A stretch of 30,021 nucleotides of DNA from Sulfitobacter noctilucicola (GTDB taxonomy: Bacteria; Pseudomonadota; Alphaproteobacteria; Rhodobacterales; Rhodobacteraceae). The notes under the pieces were generated by a model. That model ran no database searches, had not been told where the DNA came from, and worked only from the letters and a program-made list of their open reading frames with translations. The translations under genes and the position numbers were made by a program. The DNA lies in assembly GCF_000622385.1 (NCBI RefSeq), contig NZ_JASD01000007.1, positions 1 through 30,021 on the forward strand, read 5' to 3'. This document shows positions 1 to 9,471 of the stretch, in pieces; position 1 is the stretch's first letter; every line of letters begins with the position of its first letter.

Positions 1-378
1 ACAAAGAACCTGGCCACGCTCAACACCTTCACGGTCCACACCACGCAGCAATGCGCCGATGTTGTCGCCCGCTTCACCACGGTCCAGCAGCTTGCGGAAC
101 ATTTCAACGCCTGTGCAGGTCGTCTTCTTGGTGTCGCGGATACCAACGATCTCGATTTCGTCGCCAACGTTGATCACGCCACGCTCGACACGGCCTGTCA
201 CAACTGTACCACGACCGGAGATCGAGAATACGTCTTCCACAGGCATCAGGAACGGCTGGTCAACCGCACGTGCAGGTGTCGGGATGTATTCGTCAACAGC
301 TGCCATCAGCTTTTTGATGGAGTCTTCGCCGATCTCGTTGTCACGGCCTTCCATGGCTGCCAGAGCGGAACCAGGAAT
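1..378. repeat. 378-bp exact direct repeat (tuf), left copy
   Basis: Read by eye, every base from 1 to 378 matches 29644-30021 in the same orientation. It corresponds to codons 166-291 of tuf. It is a pair of duplicate genes lying 29.6 kb apart, not a mobile element. The visible identity is limited by the window edges, so the true repeat is probably the length of the gene. Confidence 0.97.
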
Positions 379-873
379 GACAGGGATGTCGTCGCCAGGG
401 TACTCGTAAGAGGACAGAAGCTCGCGGATTTCCATTTCCACCAGTTCCAGCAGCTCTTCGTCGTCAACCTGATCCACTTTGTTCATGTAAACAACCATGT
501 ACGGGATGCCAACCTGACGGCCGAGCAGGATGTGCTCGCGTGTCTGTGGCATCGGGCCGTCGGCCGCGTTCACAACCAGGATCGCGCCGTCCATCTGCGC
601 GGCACCGGTGATCATGTTCTTAACATAGTCCGCGTGACCCGGGCAGTCGACGTGCGCGTAGTGGCGTGTCTCTGTCTCGTACTCAACGTGCGCTGTGGAG
701 ATCGTGATACCGCGTGCTTTTTCTTCGGGCGCGCCGTCGATCTGGTCGTACGCTTTGAAGTCACCGAAATACTTGGTGATCGCGGCTGTCAGTGTCGTCT
801 TGCCGTGGTCAACGTGGCCGATTGTGCCGATGTTCACGTGCGGCTTATTACGTTCAAACTTTTCCTTTGCCAT
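1..873 (-). CDS. tuf: Elongation factor Tu, copy A (3' end cut by window edge)
   Basis: EF-Tu is the GTPase that delivers aminoacyl-tRNA to the ribosomal A site. This copy encodes residues 1-291 and runs off the left edge; the other copy at the right edge supplies residues 166-391, so the complete protein would be 391 residues, normal for alphaproteobacteria. Visible motifs are the P-loop GHVDHGKT (residues 19-26), DCPGH of switch II and NKVD of the G4 guanine-binding motif. The start is the ATG complementary to 871-873, opening [10 protein letters not shown]. It lies 88 bp downstream of fusA in the same direction, the classical rpsL-rpsG-fusA-tuf order. Bases 1-378 are identical to the second tuf copy, including all synonymous positions, which suggests gene conversion. 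Confidence 0.98.
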   Translation of the reverse strand, partial: MAKEKFERNKPHVNIGTIGHVDHGKTTLTAAITKYFGDFKAYDQIDGAPEEKARGITISTAHVEYETETRHYAHVDCPGHADYVKNMITGAAQMDGAILVVNAADGPMPQTREHILLGRQVGIPYMVVYMNKVDQVDDEELLELVEMEIRELLSSYEYPGDDIPVIPGSALAAMEGRDNEIGEDSIKKLMAAVDEYIPTPARAVDQPFLMPVEDVFSISGRGTVVTGRVERGVINVGDEIEIVGIRDTKKTTCTGVEMFRKLLDRGEAGDNIGALLRGVDREGVERGQVLC

Positions 874-900
874 GGTGATGGCTCCTTTGATCTTTGATGT

Positions 901-956
901 GGGGTGGAGCGAAGCTCCACCTTACGGGATGGTAAGGTGGGCATCTTGCCCACCCC
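901..956. repeat. Paired palindromic intergenic element, fusA/tuf junction
   Basis: Two short hairpins sit in tandem between fusA and tuf: GGTGGAGC-GAA-GCTCCACC at 903-921 and GGTGGGCA-TCT-TGCCCACC at 936-954. A third, alternative stem links them (CCACCTTAC at 917-925 with GTAAGGTGG at 931-939), and the outer edges also pair (GGGGTGG with CCACCCC). No U-run follows on the minus strand, so this is not a typical intrinsic terminator. The same layout recurs at 3657-3716 and 18176-18230, indicating a dispersed REP-like family; a role in mRNA processing or stability is inference. Confidence 0.8.
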
Positions 957-961
957 GATTT

Positions 962-3088
962 TTAAGCAAACTTGGCTTGGATCTCGTCCGAGATGTTCTG
1001 TGGCACACCTTCGTAGTGGTCGAACTGCATGGTGAAGTTCGCACGACCAGAAGACATGGAACGCAGCGTGTTGATGTAACCGAACATGTTGGCCAGCGGC
1101 ACAAATGCGTCGATTGCAATCGCGTTACCGCGTGTGTCCTGACCCTGTACCTGACCGCGACGTGATGTCAGATCGCCGATGATGCCGCCTGTGTACTCTT
1201 CAGGGGTGACAACTTCGACCTTCATGATCGGCTCAAGCATCTTGGCACCCGCTTTGCGCATACCTTCACGCATACCCATGCGGGCTGCGATCTCAAACGC
1301 GAGAACGGAGGAGTCAACGTCGTGGAACTTACCATCGATCAGCGCGACCTTGAAGTCGATGACCGGGAAGCCCGCCAGAGGACCGGAGTCCATGACAGAG
1401 TTGATACCCTTTTCAACACCCGGGATGTATTCCTTTGGAACAGCACCACCAACGATGCGGCTCTCGAAGGAGTAGCCTTCGCCCGGCTCTGTTGGCATCA
1501 GGATCATCTTCACCTCAGCGAACTGACCGGAACCACCGGACTGTTTCTTGTGGGTGTAGGTGATTTCAGCTTCACGAGAGATCGTCTCACGATAAGCAAC
1601 CTGAGGCGCACCGATGTTCGCTTCAACTTTGAATTCACGCTTCAGACGGTCAACGAGGATATCGAGGTGAAGTTCGCCCATACCTTTCATGATCGTCTGA
1701 CCGGATTCCAGATCGGTCTCAACACGGAAGGACGGATCTTCTGCCGCCAAACGCTGGAGGCCGATACCCATTTTCTCTTGGTCGGCCTTCGTTTTGGGCT
1801 CGACCGCGATTTCGATCACTGGATCGGGGAAAGTCATCGTTTCCAGAACCACAGGATCGTTGACCGCACAAAGCGTGTCACCGGTTGTGGTGTTCTTGAG
1901 GCCGGCCAACGCGATAATGTCGCCCGCGAACGCTTCGGTGATTTCCTCGCGATCGTTGGAGTGCATCATCATCATACGACCAACGCGTTCTTTGTTTCCC
2001 TTGGTGGAGTTCAAAAGCGTGTCGCCCTTGTTCAGAACACCGGAGTAGATGCGCGTGAAGGTCAGCGTGCCCACAAAGGGGTCGTTCATGATCTTGAAGG
2101 CAAGGCCGGAGAACGCCATGTCATCATCCGCACGACGCGGGATGTCACGTGTTTCTGTGTCATCGCCTGGCTTAAAGCCCATGTAATCAACGACGTCCAG
2201 CGGGCTGGGCAGATAGTCGATTACGGCGTTAAGCAGTGGCTGAACACCTTTGTTCTTGAACGCGGAGCCGCACAGAACCGGAATAAACTTGATGGCCAGC
2301 GTACCCTTACGGATCAGCTTGCGCAGCGTATCGACGTCAGGCTCGGTGCCTTCCATCAAATAAGCTTCCATCGCGTCGTCGTCCATTTCGACAGCAACTT
2401 CGACCAGCTTGCCACGCCATTCGTCAGCCAGCTCTTTCAGCTCGGCACGGATTTCGCGCTGTTCCCAGCTCGCACCCAGATCTTCACCGGCCCAGACCCA
2501 TTCTTTCATGGTGACCAGATCAATCATGCCTTCCAGCTCGGTTTCGGCACCGATCGGAATTTGAATTGGCGCCGGTGTGGCACCGGTGCGGTCCTGGATC
2601 ATGTGCACACAATTGAAGAAGTCCGCGCCGATCTTGTCCATCTTGTTCACGAACACGATGCGTGGAACCTTGTAACGGTCGGCCTGACGCCAAACTGTTT
2701 CTGTCTGAGGTTCGACACCGGCGTTGGCGTCCAGAACAGCAACCGCACCGTCAAGAACAGCCAATGAACGCTCGACTTCAATGGTGAAGTCAACGTGGCC
2801 CGGCGTGTCGATGATGTTCATCCGGTACTTTGTGTCGGAAGTCGCATCTGCTGTCGGCTCTTCCTGGCGCTGCCAGAACGTTGTTGTCGCAGCGGAAGTA
2901 ATGGTGATGCCGCGTTCCTGCTCCTGCTCCATCCAGTCCATGGTGGCCGCACCGTCGTGCACCTCACCGATGTTGTGGGATTTGCCTGTATAATACAGGA
3001 TGCGCTCGGAACAGGTGGTCTTGCCGGCATCAATGTGCGCCATGATGCCGAAGTTGCGGTAGCGTTGAAGCGGATAGTCGCGTGCCAT
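962..3088 (-). CDS. fusA: Elongation factor G
   Basis: EF-G is the GTPase that drives ribosomal translocation and, with RRF, ribosome recycling in the cytoplasm. The 708-residue product is full length. The P-loop AHIDAGKTT is at residues 17-25, followed by the switch regions ([20 protein letters not shown]), the G4 motif [10 protein letters not shown], and the C-terminal domains IV-V ending in [10 protein letters not shown]. The start ATG (3086-3088, [12 protein letters not shown]) is preceded by a GAGGACC-type Shine-Dalgarno region. It lies 75 bp downstream of rpsG and 88 bp upstream of tuf in the same direction, as part of the str operon. No truncation or frameshift is seen. Confidence 0.99.
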   Translation of the reverse strand: MARDYPLQRYRNFGIMAHIDAGKTTCSERILYYTGKSHNIGEVHDGAATMDWMEQEQERGITITSAATTTFWQRQEEPTADATSDTKYRMNIIDTPGHVDFTIEVERSLAVLDGAVAVLDANAGVEPQTETVWRQADRYKVPRIVFVNKMDKIGADFFNCVHMIQDRTGATPAPIQIPIGAETELEGMIDLVTMKEWVWAGEDLGASWEQREIRAELKELADEWRGKLVEVAVEMDDDAMEAYLMEGTEPDVDTLRKLIRKGTLAIKFIPVLCGSAFKNKGVQPLLNAVIDYLPSPLDVVDYMGFKPGDDTETRDIPRRADDDMAFSGLAFKIMNDPFVGTLTFTRIYSGVLNKGDTLLNSTKGNKERVGRMMMMHSNDREEITEAFAGDIIALAGLKNTTTGDTLCAVNDPVVLETMTFPDPVIEIAVEPKTKADQEKMGIGLQRLAAEDPSFRVETDLESGQTIMKGMGELHLDILVDRLKREFKVEANIGAPQVAYRETISREAEITYTHKKQSGGSGQFAEVKMILMPTEPGEGYSFESRIVGGAVPKEYIPGVEKGINSVMDSGPLAGFPVIDFKVALIDGKFHDVDSSVLAFEIAARMGMREGMRKAGAKMLEPIMKVEVVTPEEYTGGIIGDLTSRRGQVQGQDTRGNAIAIDAFVPLANMFGYINTLRSMSSGRANFTMQFDHYEGVPQNISDEIQAKFA

Positions 3089-3163
3089 TGGGAAAGGTCC
3101 TCAGAGGTCTTGCGTTGAAAAGGGTCAGGGGCCACGCGGATCGCGGCCCCGATCTTGAAAGTC

Positions 3164-3721
<558 letters not shown>

Positions 3722-4093
3722 TTACTTGGGACGCTTCGCGCCGTACTTGGAGCGACGCTGCTTACGGTCTTTAACGCCCTGTGTATCCAGAACACCGCGC
3801 AGGATGTGGTAACGCACACCGGGAAGGTCTTTTACACGACCGCCGCGGATCAGAACCACAGAGTGCTCCTGAAGGTTGTGGCTTTCACCAGGGATGTAGG
3901 AAATCACTTCAAAACCGTTGGTCAGGCGAACCTTGGCAACCTTCCGCATCGCGGAGTTCGGTTTCTTTGGTGTGGTTGTATATACACGTGTGCAAACGCC
4001 GCGCTTTTGCGGGCACTGCTCAAGGTGCATGGATTTAGAAGTCTTGCGTTTCGGCTGCCGCGGCTTGCGGATCAGCTGTTGGATCGTTGGCAT
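3722..4093 (-). CDS. rpsL: 30S ribosomal protein S12
   Basis: S12 sits at the decoding centre of the small subunit and controls accuracy of codon reading. The product is 123 residues, full length, opening [13 protein letters not shown] and ending KYGAKRPK. The conserved loop [10 protein letters not shown] carries Lys43 and the loop [13 protein letters not shown] carries Lys88; both are the streptomycin-sensitive forms. Asp89, the residue methylthiolated by RimO in other bacteria, is present. It is the first gene of the rpsL-rpsG-fusA-tuf operon, with a strong promoter about 230 bp upstream (4320-4348) and a structured leader between. Confidence 0.99.
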   Translation of the reverse strand: MPTIQQLIRKPRQPKRKTSKSMHLEQCPQKRGVCTRVYTTTPKKPNSAMRKVAKVRLTNGFEVISYIPGESHNLQEHSVVLIRGGRVKDLPGVRYHILRGVLDTQGVKDRKQRRSKYGAKRPK

Positions 4094-4187
4094 TCCGGTT
4101 TATCCCCGTTCTGTCTCACATCAGGTGCACGAGGGCGACCCCATGCGGTTTCAAATTCAGTGCTTTATCTCATGACAAAGCAGAAAC

Positions 4188-4223
4188 ACCGCGATGTTCC
4201 CATTCCGAGGTGAACATGGCGGT
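4188..4223 (-). promoter_or_regulatory. Stem-loop in the rpsL leader
   Basis: ACCGC and ATGTTC (4188-4199) pair with GAACAT and GCGGT (4212-4223), giving an 11-bp stem interrupted by one G-G mismatch with a 12-nt loop. It lies inside the untranslated leader between the predicted str promoter and rpsL. Its function is unknown; autoregulation or mRNA stability is possible. No U-run follows it. Confidence 0.45.
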
Positions 4224-4319
4224 GGGGCTACAGAGGACCGGGTCAGCATTAGACCGGATCTTGACCACTTAAGTTATGATTTCGGCAGGCAGAGATGTCC
4301 CCGCGACCGAGATAGCGGG

Positions 4320-4348
4320 CGTATAGGCGATGGTTCGCGAGCTGTCAA
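4320..4348 (-). promoter_or_regulatory. Promoter of the rpsL-rpsG-fusA-tuf operon
   Basis: On the minus strand there is a perfect -35 box TTGACA (complement of 4343-4348), a 17-bp spacer and a -10 box TATACG (complement of 4320-4325). Transcription would start near 4313, leaving a ~220-nt leader before rpsL. The match to the housekeeping sigma-70 consensus is the best seen in the window. It sits in the 329-bp divergent gap (4094-4422) shared with the plus-strand gene at 4423, which otherwise holds only the leader; no gene was seen in it. Confidence 0.75.
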
Positions 4349-4422
4349 CAGTCCCCTCCTGCTTGCGCGGCCCGTACGTGCCTGCGATGGTATCCGCACC
4401 CTGCCCAAGCCTTGAGGCCCCC

Positions 4423-5241
4423 ATGCAAACCATCGGCATTTGTCGCTTTTCCTACCCCGGTGACGGCGGATTTCAGGTGGAGCACCGCAGCCTGAGAGAA
4501 CGCATCGATTACCTCTATGCGCCCGCCCGCATGCACGAGCGGTTTGCCACTTTCGAGACTATGATGCTGCCCCCCCTCAAGGCACAGTCCGACGACGATT
4601 TTACCCTGCTGATCGTGATCGGCGACAGCCTCCCTCCTGTCTACCGTGACAGGCTGGAAGCGGCGGTAGAGCATATGCCACAAGCCGTCATTCAAGCGCA
4701 TCAGCCCGGTCCACACCGCAAAGTCATGCAAGAGGCGATCAACAGTGTCCGTCGGTTTGACGGGGACGCCTGTCTGCAATTCCGGATGGATGACGACGAT
4801 GCAGTTGCCTGCACCTACATCGAACATCTGCGTCAAGCCGCTTATGACGTACTGCCCATGGCCTCCAGACACCGCCATATCGCTATCGACTTTAATCAGG
4901 GCTTCATCGCTCGGCCGTCAGCTGACGGTCTGTCAGTCGCGCCAACCAATGTGCCGTATACCACCGCCGCGCTGGCGCTGATGTTTCGTCCCGATCTACC
5001 GTTGAGCGTGATGAACTTTGCCCATATGAAAGTCGGCCAAAAGATGCCCACGGTCACCTTTTCGGGAGAGGACATGTTGATCCGCGGACACAATGACCAC
5101 AACGATTCGCGCCAGAAACCCGGCACACGAGCCCCGAAACTGGCACCTCTTGATGCGGCGGGCAAAGCGCATATTAAAGCGACCTTTAACATCGATGCGG
5201 ATGCTGTTGCCAAGGCCTTCGCCACACCTCTATCGAAGTGA
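4423..5241 (+). CDS. Putative rhamnosyl transferase (PF11316-like)
   Basis: The 272-residue soluble protein resembles the 'putative rhamnosyl transferase' family found widely in Rhodobacteraceae; substrate and product are not known. Features include the N-terminal strand GICRFSYPGDGGF, a segment DDDFTLLIVIGDSLP near residue 60, and the acidic motif FRMDDDDA near residue 120, a likely nucleotide-sugar/metal site of a GT-A-like fold. The frame is open for 31 more codons upstream, but those codons are Pro/Cys-rich and unlike the family; the ATG at 4423 follows a GAGG sequence with good spacing and aligns with the paralogue at 6098-6922. It converges with the EamA gene and overlaps it by 12 bp. 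The function is from family resemblance only. Confidence 0.75.
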   Translation: MQTIGICRFSYPGDGGFQVEHRSLRERIDYLYAPARMHERFATFETMMLPPLKAQSDDDFTLLIVIGDSLPPVYRDRLEAAVEHMPQAVIQAHQPGPHRKVMQEAINSVRRFDGDACLQFRMDDDDAVACTYIEHLRQAAYDVLPMASRHRHIAIDFNQGFIARPSADGLSVAPTNVPYTTAALALMFRPDLPLSVMNFAHMKVGQKMPTVTFSGEDMLIRGHNDHNDSRQKPGTRAPKLAPLDAAGKAHIKATFNIDADAVAKAFATPLSK

Positions 5242-6096
5242 CAAGCGCCGTTCGCGGTAGAAGGTAAAGATGCCTGTCGCCACAACGATCGTGGCACCGA
5301 TCATTGTCAGCATTCCGGGCCATTCGTCAAAAACAAACCAGCCAAGGATCAACGCCCAGATCAAACCGGTATAGCGGAACGGCGCCGTGTAGGAGACATC
5401 GCCGGACCGCATCACCTGAATAGAAAAGAAATATCCGCCAAGGATGCTCACGGCTGATCCCAATATCAGCAGCCACGATACCGGCGCGATAGCGACCCAA
5501 GGTGTCCCGAGTGAGGCAAGGCCAGCAGTGCCCATAACTGTGGCCGCTGTGACCAGAGTGACAGTCATCGAAGGCACGGTCGGCGACAAACGCCGCGTGA
5601 TCAAATCACGGAATGTCACCCCCAGCACCGCGACAAGAGCGTAAATCGACCAAAGATTGAACCCGTCCGCCCCCGGCTTAACGATCATCAAAACCCCTAT
5701 AAATCCAACTGCAATCGCCAGCATACGCCGCCACCCTACCGCCTCGCGCAGGATCAGCGCGGAAGCCAGGGTAACCGCCAGCGGAACGACCTGCATAATC
5801 GCCGTCAGGTTTGCCAAAGGCATATTGAACAGTGCTGTCAGGAAGAAATACGAGATCAGAACTTCGGTGATCGCTCTGGCTGCGATGATGTACCAATCCT
5901 TGGCAGCAATATCGAAATGTAGCCGGCCCAACCGGTCTTTCGTCGCGATAATCAGCCCACAGGTAATCAGACTACGAACGAACAACAACTGGAACAACGG
6001 GATCGCTCCGGCAGTCAGTTTCAGCATTGTGTCATTGAGTGTAAAGCAGGCCATCGACGCCATCATCAGTAGCGCGCCGATCATATTCACCGACAT
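5230..6096 (-). CDS. EamA/DMT-family transporter
   Basis: The 288-residue integral membrane protein contains about ten hydrophobic helices in two repeats, typical of EamA (drug/metabolite transporter) permeases. It opens MSVNMIGALLMMASMACFTLNDTM; the motif near residues 75-100 (ISYFFLTALFNMPLANLTAI, then VVPLAVTLASALIL) is characteristic of the family. Substrates range from amino acids to nucleotide precursors and cannot be deduced. The start codon lies 1 bp after the stop of the upstream rhamnosyl-transferase-like gene (6098-6922), so the two are almost certainly co-transcribed and translationally coupled. The 3' end overlaps the convergent paralogue by 12 bp. A role in exporting or importing a metabolite linked to the flanking glycosyltransferases is inference. 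Confidence 0.9.
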   Translation of the reverse strand: MSVNMIGALLMMASMACFTLNDTMLKLTAGAIPLFQLLFVRSLITCGLIIATKDRLGRLHFDIAAKDWYIIAARAITEVLISYFFLTALFNMPLANLTAIMQVVPLAVTLASALILREAVGWRRMLAIAVGFIGVLMIVKPGADGFNLWSIYALVAVLGVTFRDLITRRLSPTVPSMTVTLVTAATVMGTAGLASLGTPWVAIAPVSWLLILGSAVSILGGYFFSIQVMRSGDVSYTAPFRYTGLIWALILGWFVFDEWPGMLTMIGATIVVATGIFTFYRERRLSLR

Positions 6097-6097
6097 C

Positions 6098-6922
6098 CTA
6101 TAGCCCTTCCAGCATTTCCGGCGTCATCCCGAAACCATCCCACAAATTACGCTTGATGCCCCTCTGCCTAAGCGTGCCCGCCCTGCCCTGCGGTGTCGCC
6201 GTTGAATCGTTGTCCTCGTGCACGGACCTGATCCACATCGGCTTGGCGATTTCGGTATAGCAATCATAGTATTCGACCAGATTGCGGTGGTTCCGCCGGA
6301 AGACCGTGGCGTGGTCACCTTTGGGTGTCACCATGGCCAGACCAATCCCGAGCGGCGCGCGCTCATACCATTCGCTCAGCGGCTCTTGCGCGGAAGGGTC
6401 GAAATAAAGCCCACGGTTAAAGGCGATAATAAACGGCTTATCATCCTGCCGCACTTGCAACATTGCGTCACCCACGGCTCTGATCCGCGCTGTCGTCTCG
6501 CGGTGCATGGCGTCATCGTCGTCTTGCCGGAAGGTGGCGATATGGGTCGCTGACGGGTCATCAGGGAGCGCATGATAGGCCGCCTTGACCGCCTGAATAT
6601 GGACCATCGGTGGCAGTGCAACGATCTGCATAGGTTTGAAATCATGAACAATATTTTCAAGCCGCACGCGCCATTTGTCCGGGAAGCATTCGCCGATCAG
6701 CACTGCGCAGGAAAAATCGGTATCGTCTTGCAAAGCCATGGTGTGGAATGCCAACCGTTCGAACAATCTGAACCGGCGCTCCAGTCGCGCTTCATCGTAC
6801 AGCATCTGACGCATTTCATGGAGGTCGTCCTTCGACTTCGCAAAGCCGTTTTCCGACAGGTACGAAAACCGCATCAATCCTTTGATCTGTGCCTTGGGTG
6901 TCACTGCCTGCCGCGCCTTCAT
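6098..6922 (-). CDS. Putative rhamnosyl transferase, paralogue 2
   Basis: This soluble protein of 274 residues is paralogous to the product of 4423-5241. Both share the FSY...GF strand near the N-terminus, RRFRLFERL/ERFATFETM, the segment (D/T)DDFxxxVLIGE/D..P and the acidic motif (Q/M)DDDDA. The acidic cluster suggests a metal-dependent nucleotide-sugar transferase, but the substrate is unknown. The start is uncertain: the frame is open to an ATG at 6991, with further ATGs at 6952 and 6922, and none has a clear Shine-Dalgarno sequence. I chose 6922 because it gives the same N-terminal length as the paralogue. It is followed after 1 bp by the EamA transporter. Confidence 0.75.
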   Translation of the reverse strand: MKARQAVTPKAQIKGLMRFSYLSENGFAKSKDDLHEMRQMLYDEARLERRFRLFERLAFHTMALQDDTDFSCAVLIGECFPDKWRVRLENIVHDFKPMQIVALPPMVHIQAVKAAYHALPDDPSATHIATFRQDDDDAMHRETTARIRAVGDAMLQVRQDDKPFIIAFNRGLYFDPSAQEPLSEWYERAPLGIGLAMVTPKGDHATVFRRNHRNLVEYYDCYTEIAKPMWIRSVHEDNDSTATPQGRAGTLRQRGIKRNLWDGFGMTPEMLEGL

Positions 6923-7070
6923 AATTTGTCCGCACGCTAGGGTATTGTTCATGAGGGTGGAAGGGGGTGCTGCCCTGATTTGCACAATCATGACACGGGT
7001 CTGGATGGGTTAAGAAATTGGAAAGCCGGACAAGGTATTTAGTGCTGCGAAAAGAAGGGCGGGTTCCGGA

Positions 7071-8873
7071 ATGAGCATCACCTCGGTGATACGCAGTACA
7101 TTGGGTGGAAGGATAAACCTGTTCCATGTCTGGGTCGTGTGCCTATCTATGGCACTGACGATCAGTGCTTGGCTGTTTTCGGTTCACCAGATCGAAACAC
7201 GCATTGAGAACAGGTTTTTCGATACGCGCGATAGGGTCATCGGCCTCATCAATGACAGGATGGTGAAATACGAGGATACGCTCAGGTCCGGTGTCGCAGC
7301 GATTCACTCCCATGGCGGTGATATCACCTTCCAGCAATGGTCCGTCTTCGCCAACACTCTCCATATCGAAGAGAAGTATCCCGGCATTAACGGCATCGGC
7401 GTCATCCATTATCAGGAGGCTGATAGCTTGGATGATTATCTACGCATCCAGCGGCAAACTCGACCTGATTTCGAAATCTACCCCAGACATGTTGTGGGGA
7501 TATACATGCCGATCACCTACATAGAACCGCTCAATATCAACGCGGCGGCCGTCGGCCTTGATGTCGCGCACGAGGTCAACAGACGCACTGCAGCCCTCGC
7601 AGCACGGGACACGGGCAAGGCGCAGATTACCGGACCCATTGTTTTAGTTCAGGATGAGACCAGCACGCCCGGTTTTCTGTTCTACGTTCCGTTCTACTCA
7701 GTCGAAGCACCGACAAGTGTTGAGGATAGACAAAGATACTTCCGCGGGGCGGTCTATGCTCCCTTCGTTGTTCACAAGCTGATGCAAGGGCTTCTGGCAC
7801 ACGAATTGCGCGATGTGCGCGTCAGCATAAGGGACGCGGACAGTATAATTTTCGATGAGCATTTGGCTGAAATGAACGGAACGGACCCCGATCCGATGTT
7901 CACTGATGAGGTCAGCATCAACATGTACGGTCGCGCTTGGGTACTGGATATACGCACGGACCTGAGGTTTCGTGAAGCGAACACTTTCGCCCAACCTACA
8001 ATCATTCTGATTGCGGGCCTTGTCGTGGAAGCCCTCATTGTCGCATTGCTCTTCTTTCTGTCACGCGCAAACAGAAGGGCAATCAACTATGCCCGAAAAG
8101 TCACTGGATCGCTGAGAGACGAGAAGGCCAAACTGGCAAAAGCCAACAAGTTGCTGCAAATCAAAAACGAAGAGATGGAGCAGTTCGCCTATATTGCATC
8201 TCATGACCTCAAAACCCCGATACGGGGTATTGGTGGCCTGGCAGAGATGATCGAGGAAGACCTTGGTGACTATTTTACCTCGCAATCGGCAAACCCGGAT
8301 GTTGCCAGAAACCTGTCACACATTCAGGATCGGGTCCGGCACATGAATGAACTTACTAAAAGCATTCTTAACTTCTCCCAGATCACGGCAGCAGAGTCAG
8401 ATGCTCTGCCGTTAAAGTTGGAGGACGCGGTGGCCGATTTGCGTGCTGATTTCGGATTGGAGCTGCATCAATTGACACTGAGTGGTGACGTGGAAACAGT
8501 CGTCGTAGATGCCTCCAACTTCCGGCGCGTTCTGGAAAACCTCGTGAGCAACGCCATCAAATATCACGATGGGAAACGCCTCCTCCAGATTAATCTGTCC
8601 GCCAGATCTCTCGGCCCGAATTGCGAGGTAAAGGTAAGCGATAATGGCCCGGGCATTTCTGAAAAATTCCACAGAAAGATTTTTGATATTTTCCAGACCC
8701 TTCAAGCATCAGGCGGGCCGGAGAGTACCGGTATCGGTCTCGCCATCGTTAGAAAGGCCGTAAATTTGCATGGTGGCCAAGTGACCGTCACATCCACCAA
8801 GGGAGAGGGGGCCACCTTTACCTTCGACTGGCCGTTGACCCATACGCGCAAGGATGTGCCGAATGCTGCTTAA
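7071..8873 (+). CDS. CHASE-domain sensor histidine kinase
   Basis: This 600-residue membrane sensor kinase phosphorylates a response regulator after sensing an unknown extracytoplasmic ligand. Layout: TM helix 1 at about residues 17-40; periplasmic CHASE domain at about 75-235 (GINGIG, MPITYIEP, GPIVLVQDE motifs); TM helix 2 at about 310-332; a short coiled coil; HisKA dimerisation domain with SHDLKTP (phospho-acceptor His378); HATPase_c domain with N box NLVSNAIKYH, G1 DNGPGI, F box IFDIFQTL and G2 STGIGLAIV. All catalytic motifs are present. Its last 11 bp overlap the response-regulator gene, implying translational coupling. CHASE domains bind small molecules (cytokinins in plants); the bacterial ligand here is unknown. 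Confidence 0.93.
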   Translation: MSITSVIRSTLGGRINLFHVWVVCLSMALTISAWLFSVHQIETRIENRFFDTRDRVIGLINDRMVKYEDTLRSGVAAIHSHGGDITFQQWSVFANTLHIEEKYPGINGIGVIHYQEADSLDDYLRIQRQTRPDFEIYPRHVVGIYMPITYIEPLNINAAAVGLDVAHEVNRRTAALAARDTGKAQITGPIVLVQDETSTPGFLFYVPFYSVEAPTSVEDRQRYFRGAVYAPFVVHKLMQGLLAHELRDVRVSIRDADSIIFDEHLAEMNGTDPDPMFTDEVSINMYGRAWVLDIRTDLRFREANTFAQPTIILIAGLVVEALIVALLFFLSRANRRAINYARKVTGSLRDEKAKLAKANKLLQIKNEEMEQFAYIASHDLKTPIRGIGGLAEMIEEDLGDYFTSQSANPDVARNLSHIQDRVRHMNELTKSILNFSQITAAESDALPLKLEDAVADLRADFGLELHQLTLSGDVETVVVDASNFRRVLENLVSNAIKYHDGKRLLQINLSARSLGPNCEVKVSDNGPGISEKFHRKIFDIFQTLQASGGPESTGIGLAIVRKAVNLHGGQVTVTSTKGEGATFTFDWPLTHTRKDVPNAA

Positions 8874-9312
8874 TCAGTCCAAAGATTTCAACATTCTGCT
8901 GGTCGAGGATAACGACCTTGATGTTGCAATGCTAAAACGCGGATTGAAAAAGCTGGGCATCGCGGGCTCGATCGTGCGTGCCGGCGATGGTCTGCAAGCG
9001 CTTGATATCCTGACGGAAGATCTGGACAAGAGCGTTCTTCCCCACCCTTTCGCGATCCTTCTGGATATCAACATGCCGCGCATGAACGGGCACGAATTCC
9101 TTTCGGCCTTGCGGGCCGATGAAAGGTTGAAAGATGCCTGGGTTACAGTTTTCACAACTTCTGACAACGACAAGGATGTGAGCCTTGCCTATCAAAACCA
9201 CGCCAATGGCTACATCGTAAAACCGAACTCTGCGGCAGAACTTCACAGGGTCCTCAAGTCGCTTAAGAATTATTGGGATACCTGCGAGCATCAGGTCAGC
9301 GCAGCAGTTTGA
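8863..9312 (+). CDS. Single-domain response regulator (Rcp1-like)
   Basis: The product is a 149-residue stand-alone receiver domain with no output domain. The acidic pocket is in ILLVEDNDLD, the phosphorylated aspartate is Asp68 in LLDINMPRMNG, the switch Thr is in FTTSDND and the conserved Lys is in YIVKP. Two ATGs are possible (8854 and 8863); 8863 is preferred because AAGGA at 8850-8854 is then spaced 8 nt from the start. It overlaps the kinase gene by 11 bp and is presumably its phosphorylation partner. Receivers of this subtype are often found beside bacteriophytochrome or CHASE kinases and probably act by protein-protein contact or phosphotransfer; the downstream target is not in the window. 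Confidence 0.92.
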   Translation: MLLNQSKDFNILLVEDNDLDVAMLKRGLKKLGIAGSIVRAGDGLQALDILTEDLDKSVLPHPFAILLDINMPRMNGHEFLSALRADERLKDAWVTVFTTSDNDKDVSLAYQNHANGYIVKPNSAAELHRVLKSLKNYWDTCEHQVSAAV

Positions 9313-9414
9313 ACGGAAACGTTGCAGACAGCACAAGCTCTGCGTTTCGATAGCTGTTTTGATTACAGGTCTAACCTGACCGGCCAGCAGCGCATGGCTG
9401 AATGTCGTATGAAT

Positions 9415-9447
9415 AAAAAAGCCCCCGCAGCGATTAACTGCGGAGGC
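9415..9447 (-). terminator. Intrinsic terminator after rpoC
   Basis: On the minus strand GCCTCCGCAG (stem), a 7-nt loop and CTGCGGGGGC form a 10-bp hairpin with one U-G pair, followed directly by TTTTTT. It lies 25 bp beyond the rpoC stop codon. In the plus direction the hairpin has one C-A mismatch and a weaker T-rich tail, so it may also end the response-regulator transcript. Confidence 0.85.
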
Positions 9448-9471
9448 TTCTATTTTCAGAGGTGTGGGTGA

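Noticed and set aside
1322..2767. Long 481-codon plus-strand open frame opposite fusA
   Set aside because: It is the antisense shadow of a GC-rich, strongly codon-biased gene; no family resemblance.
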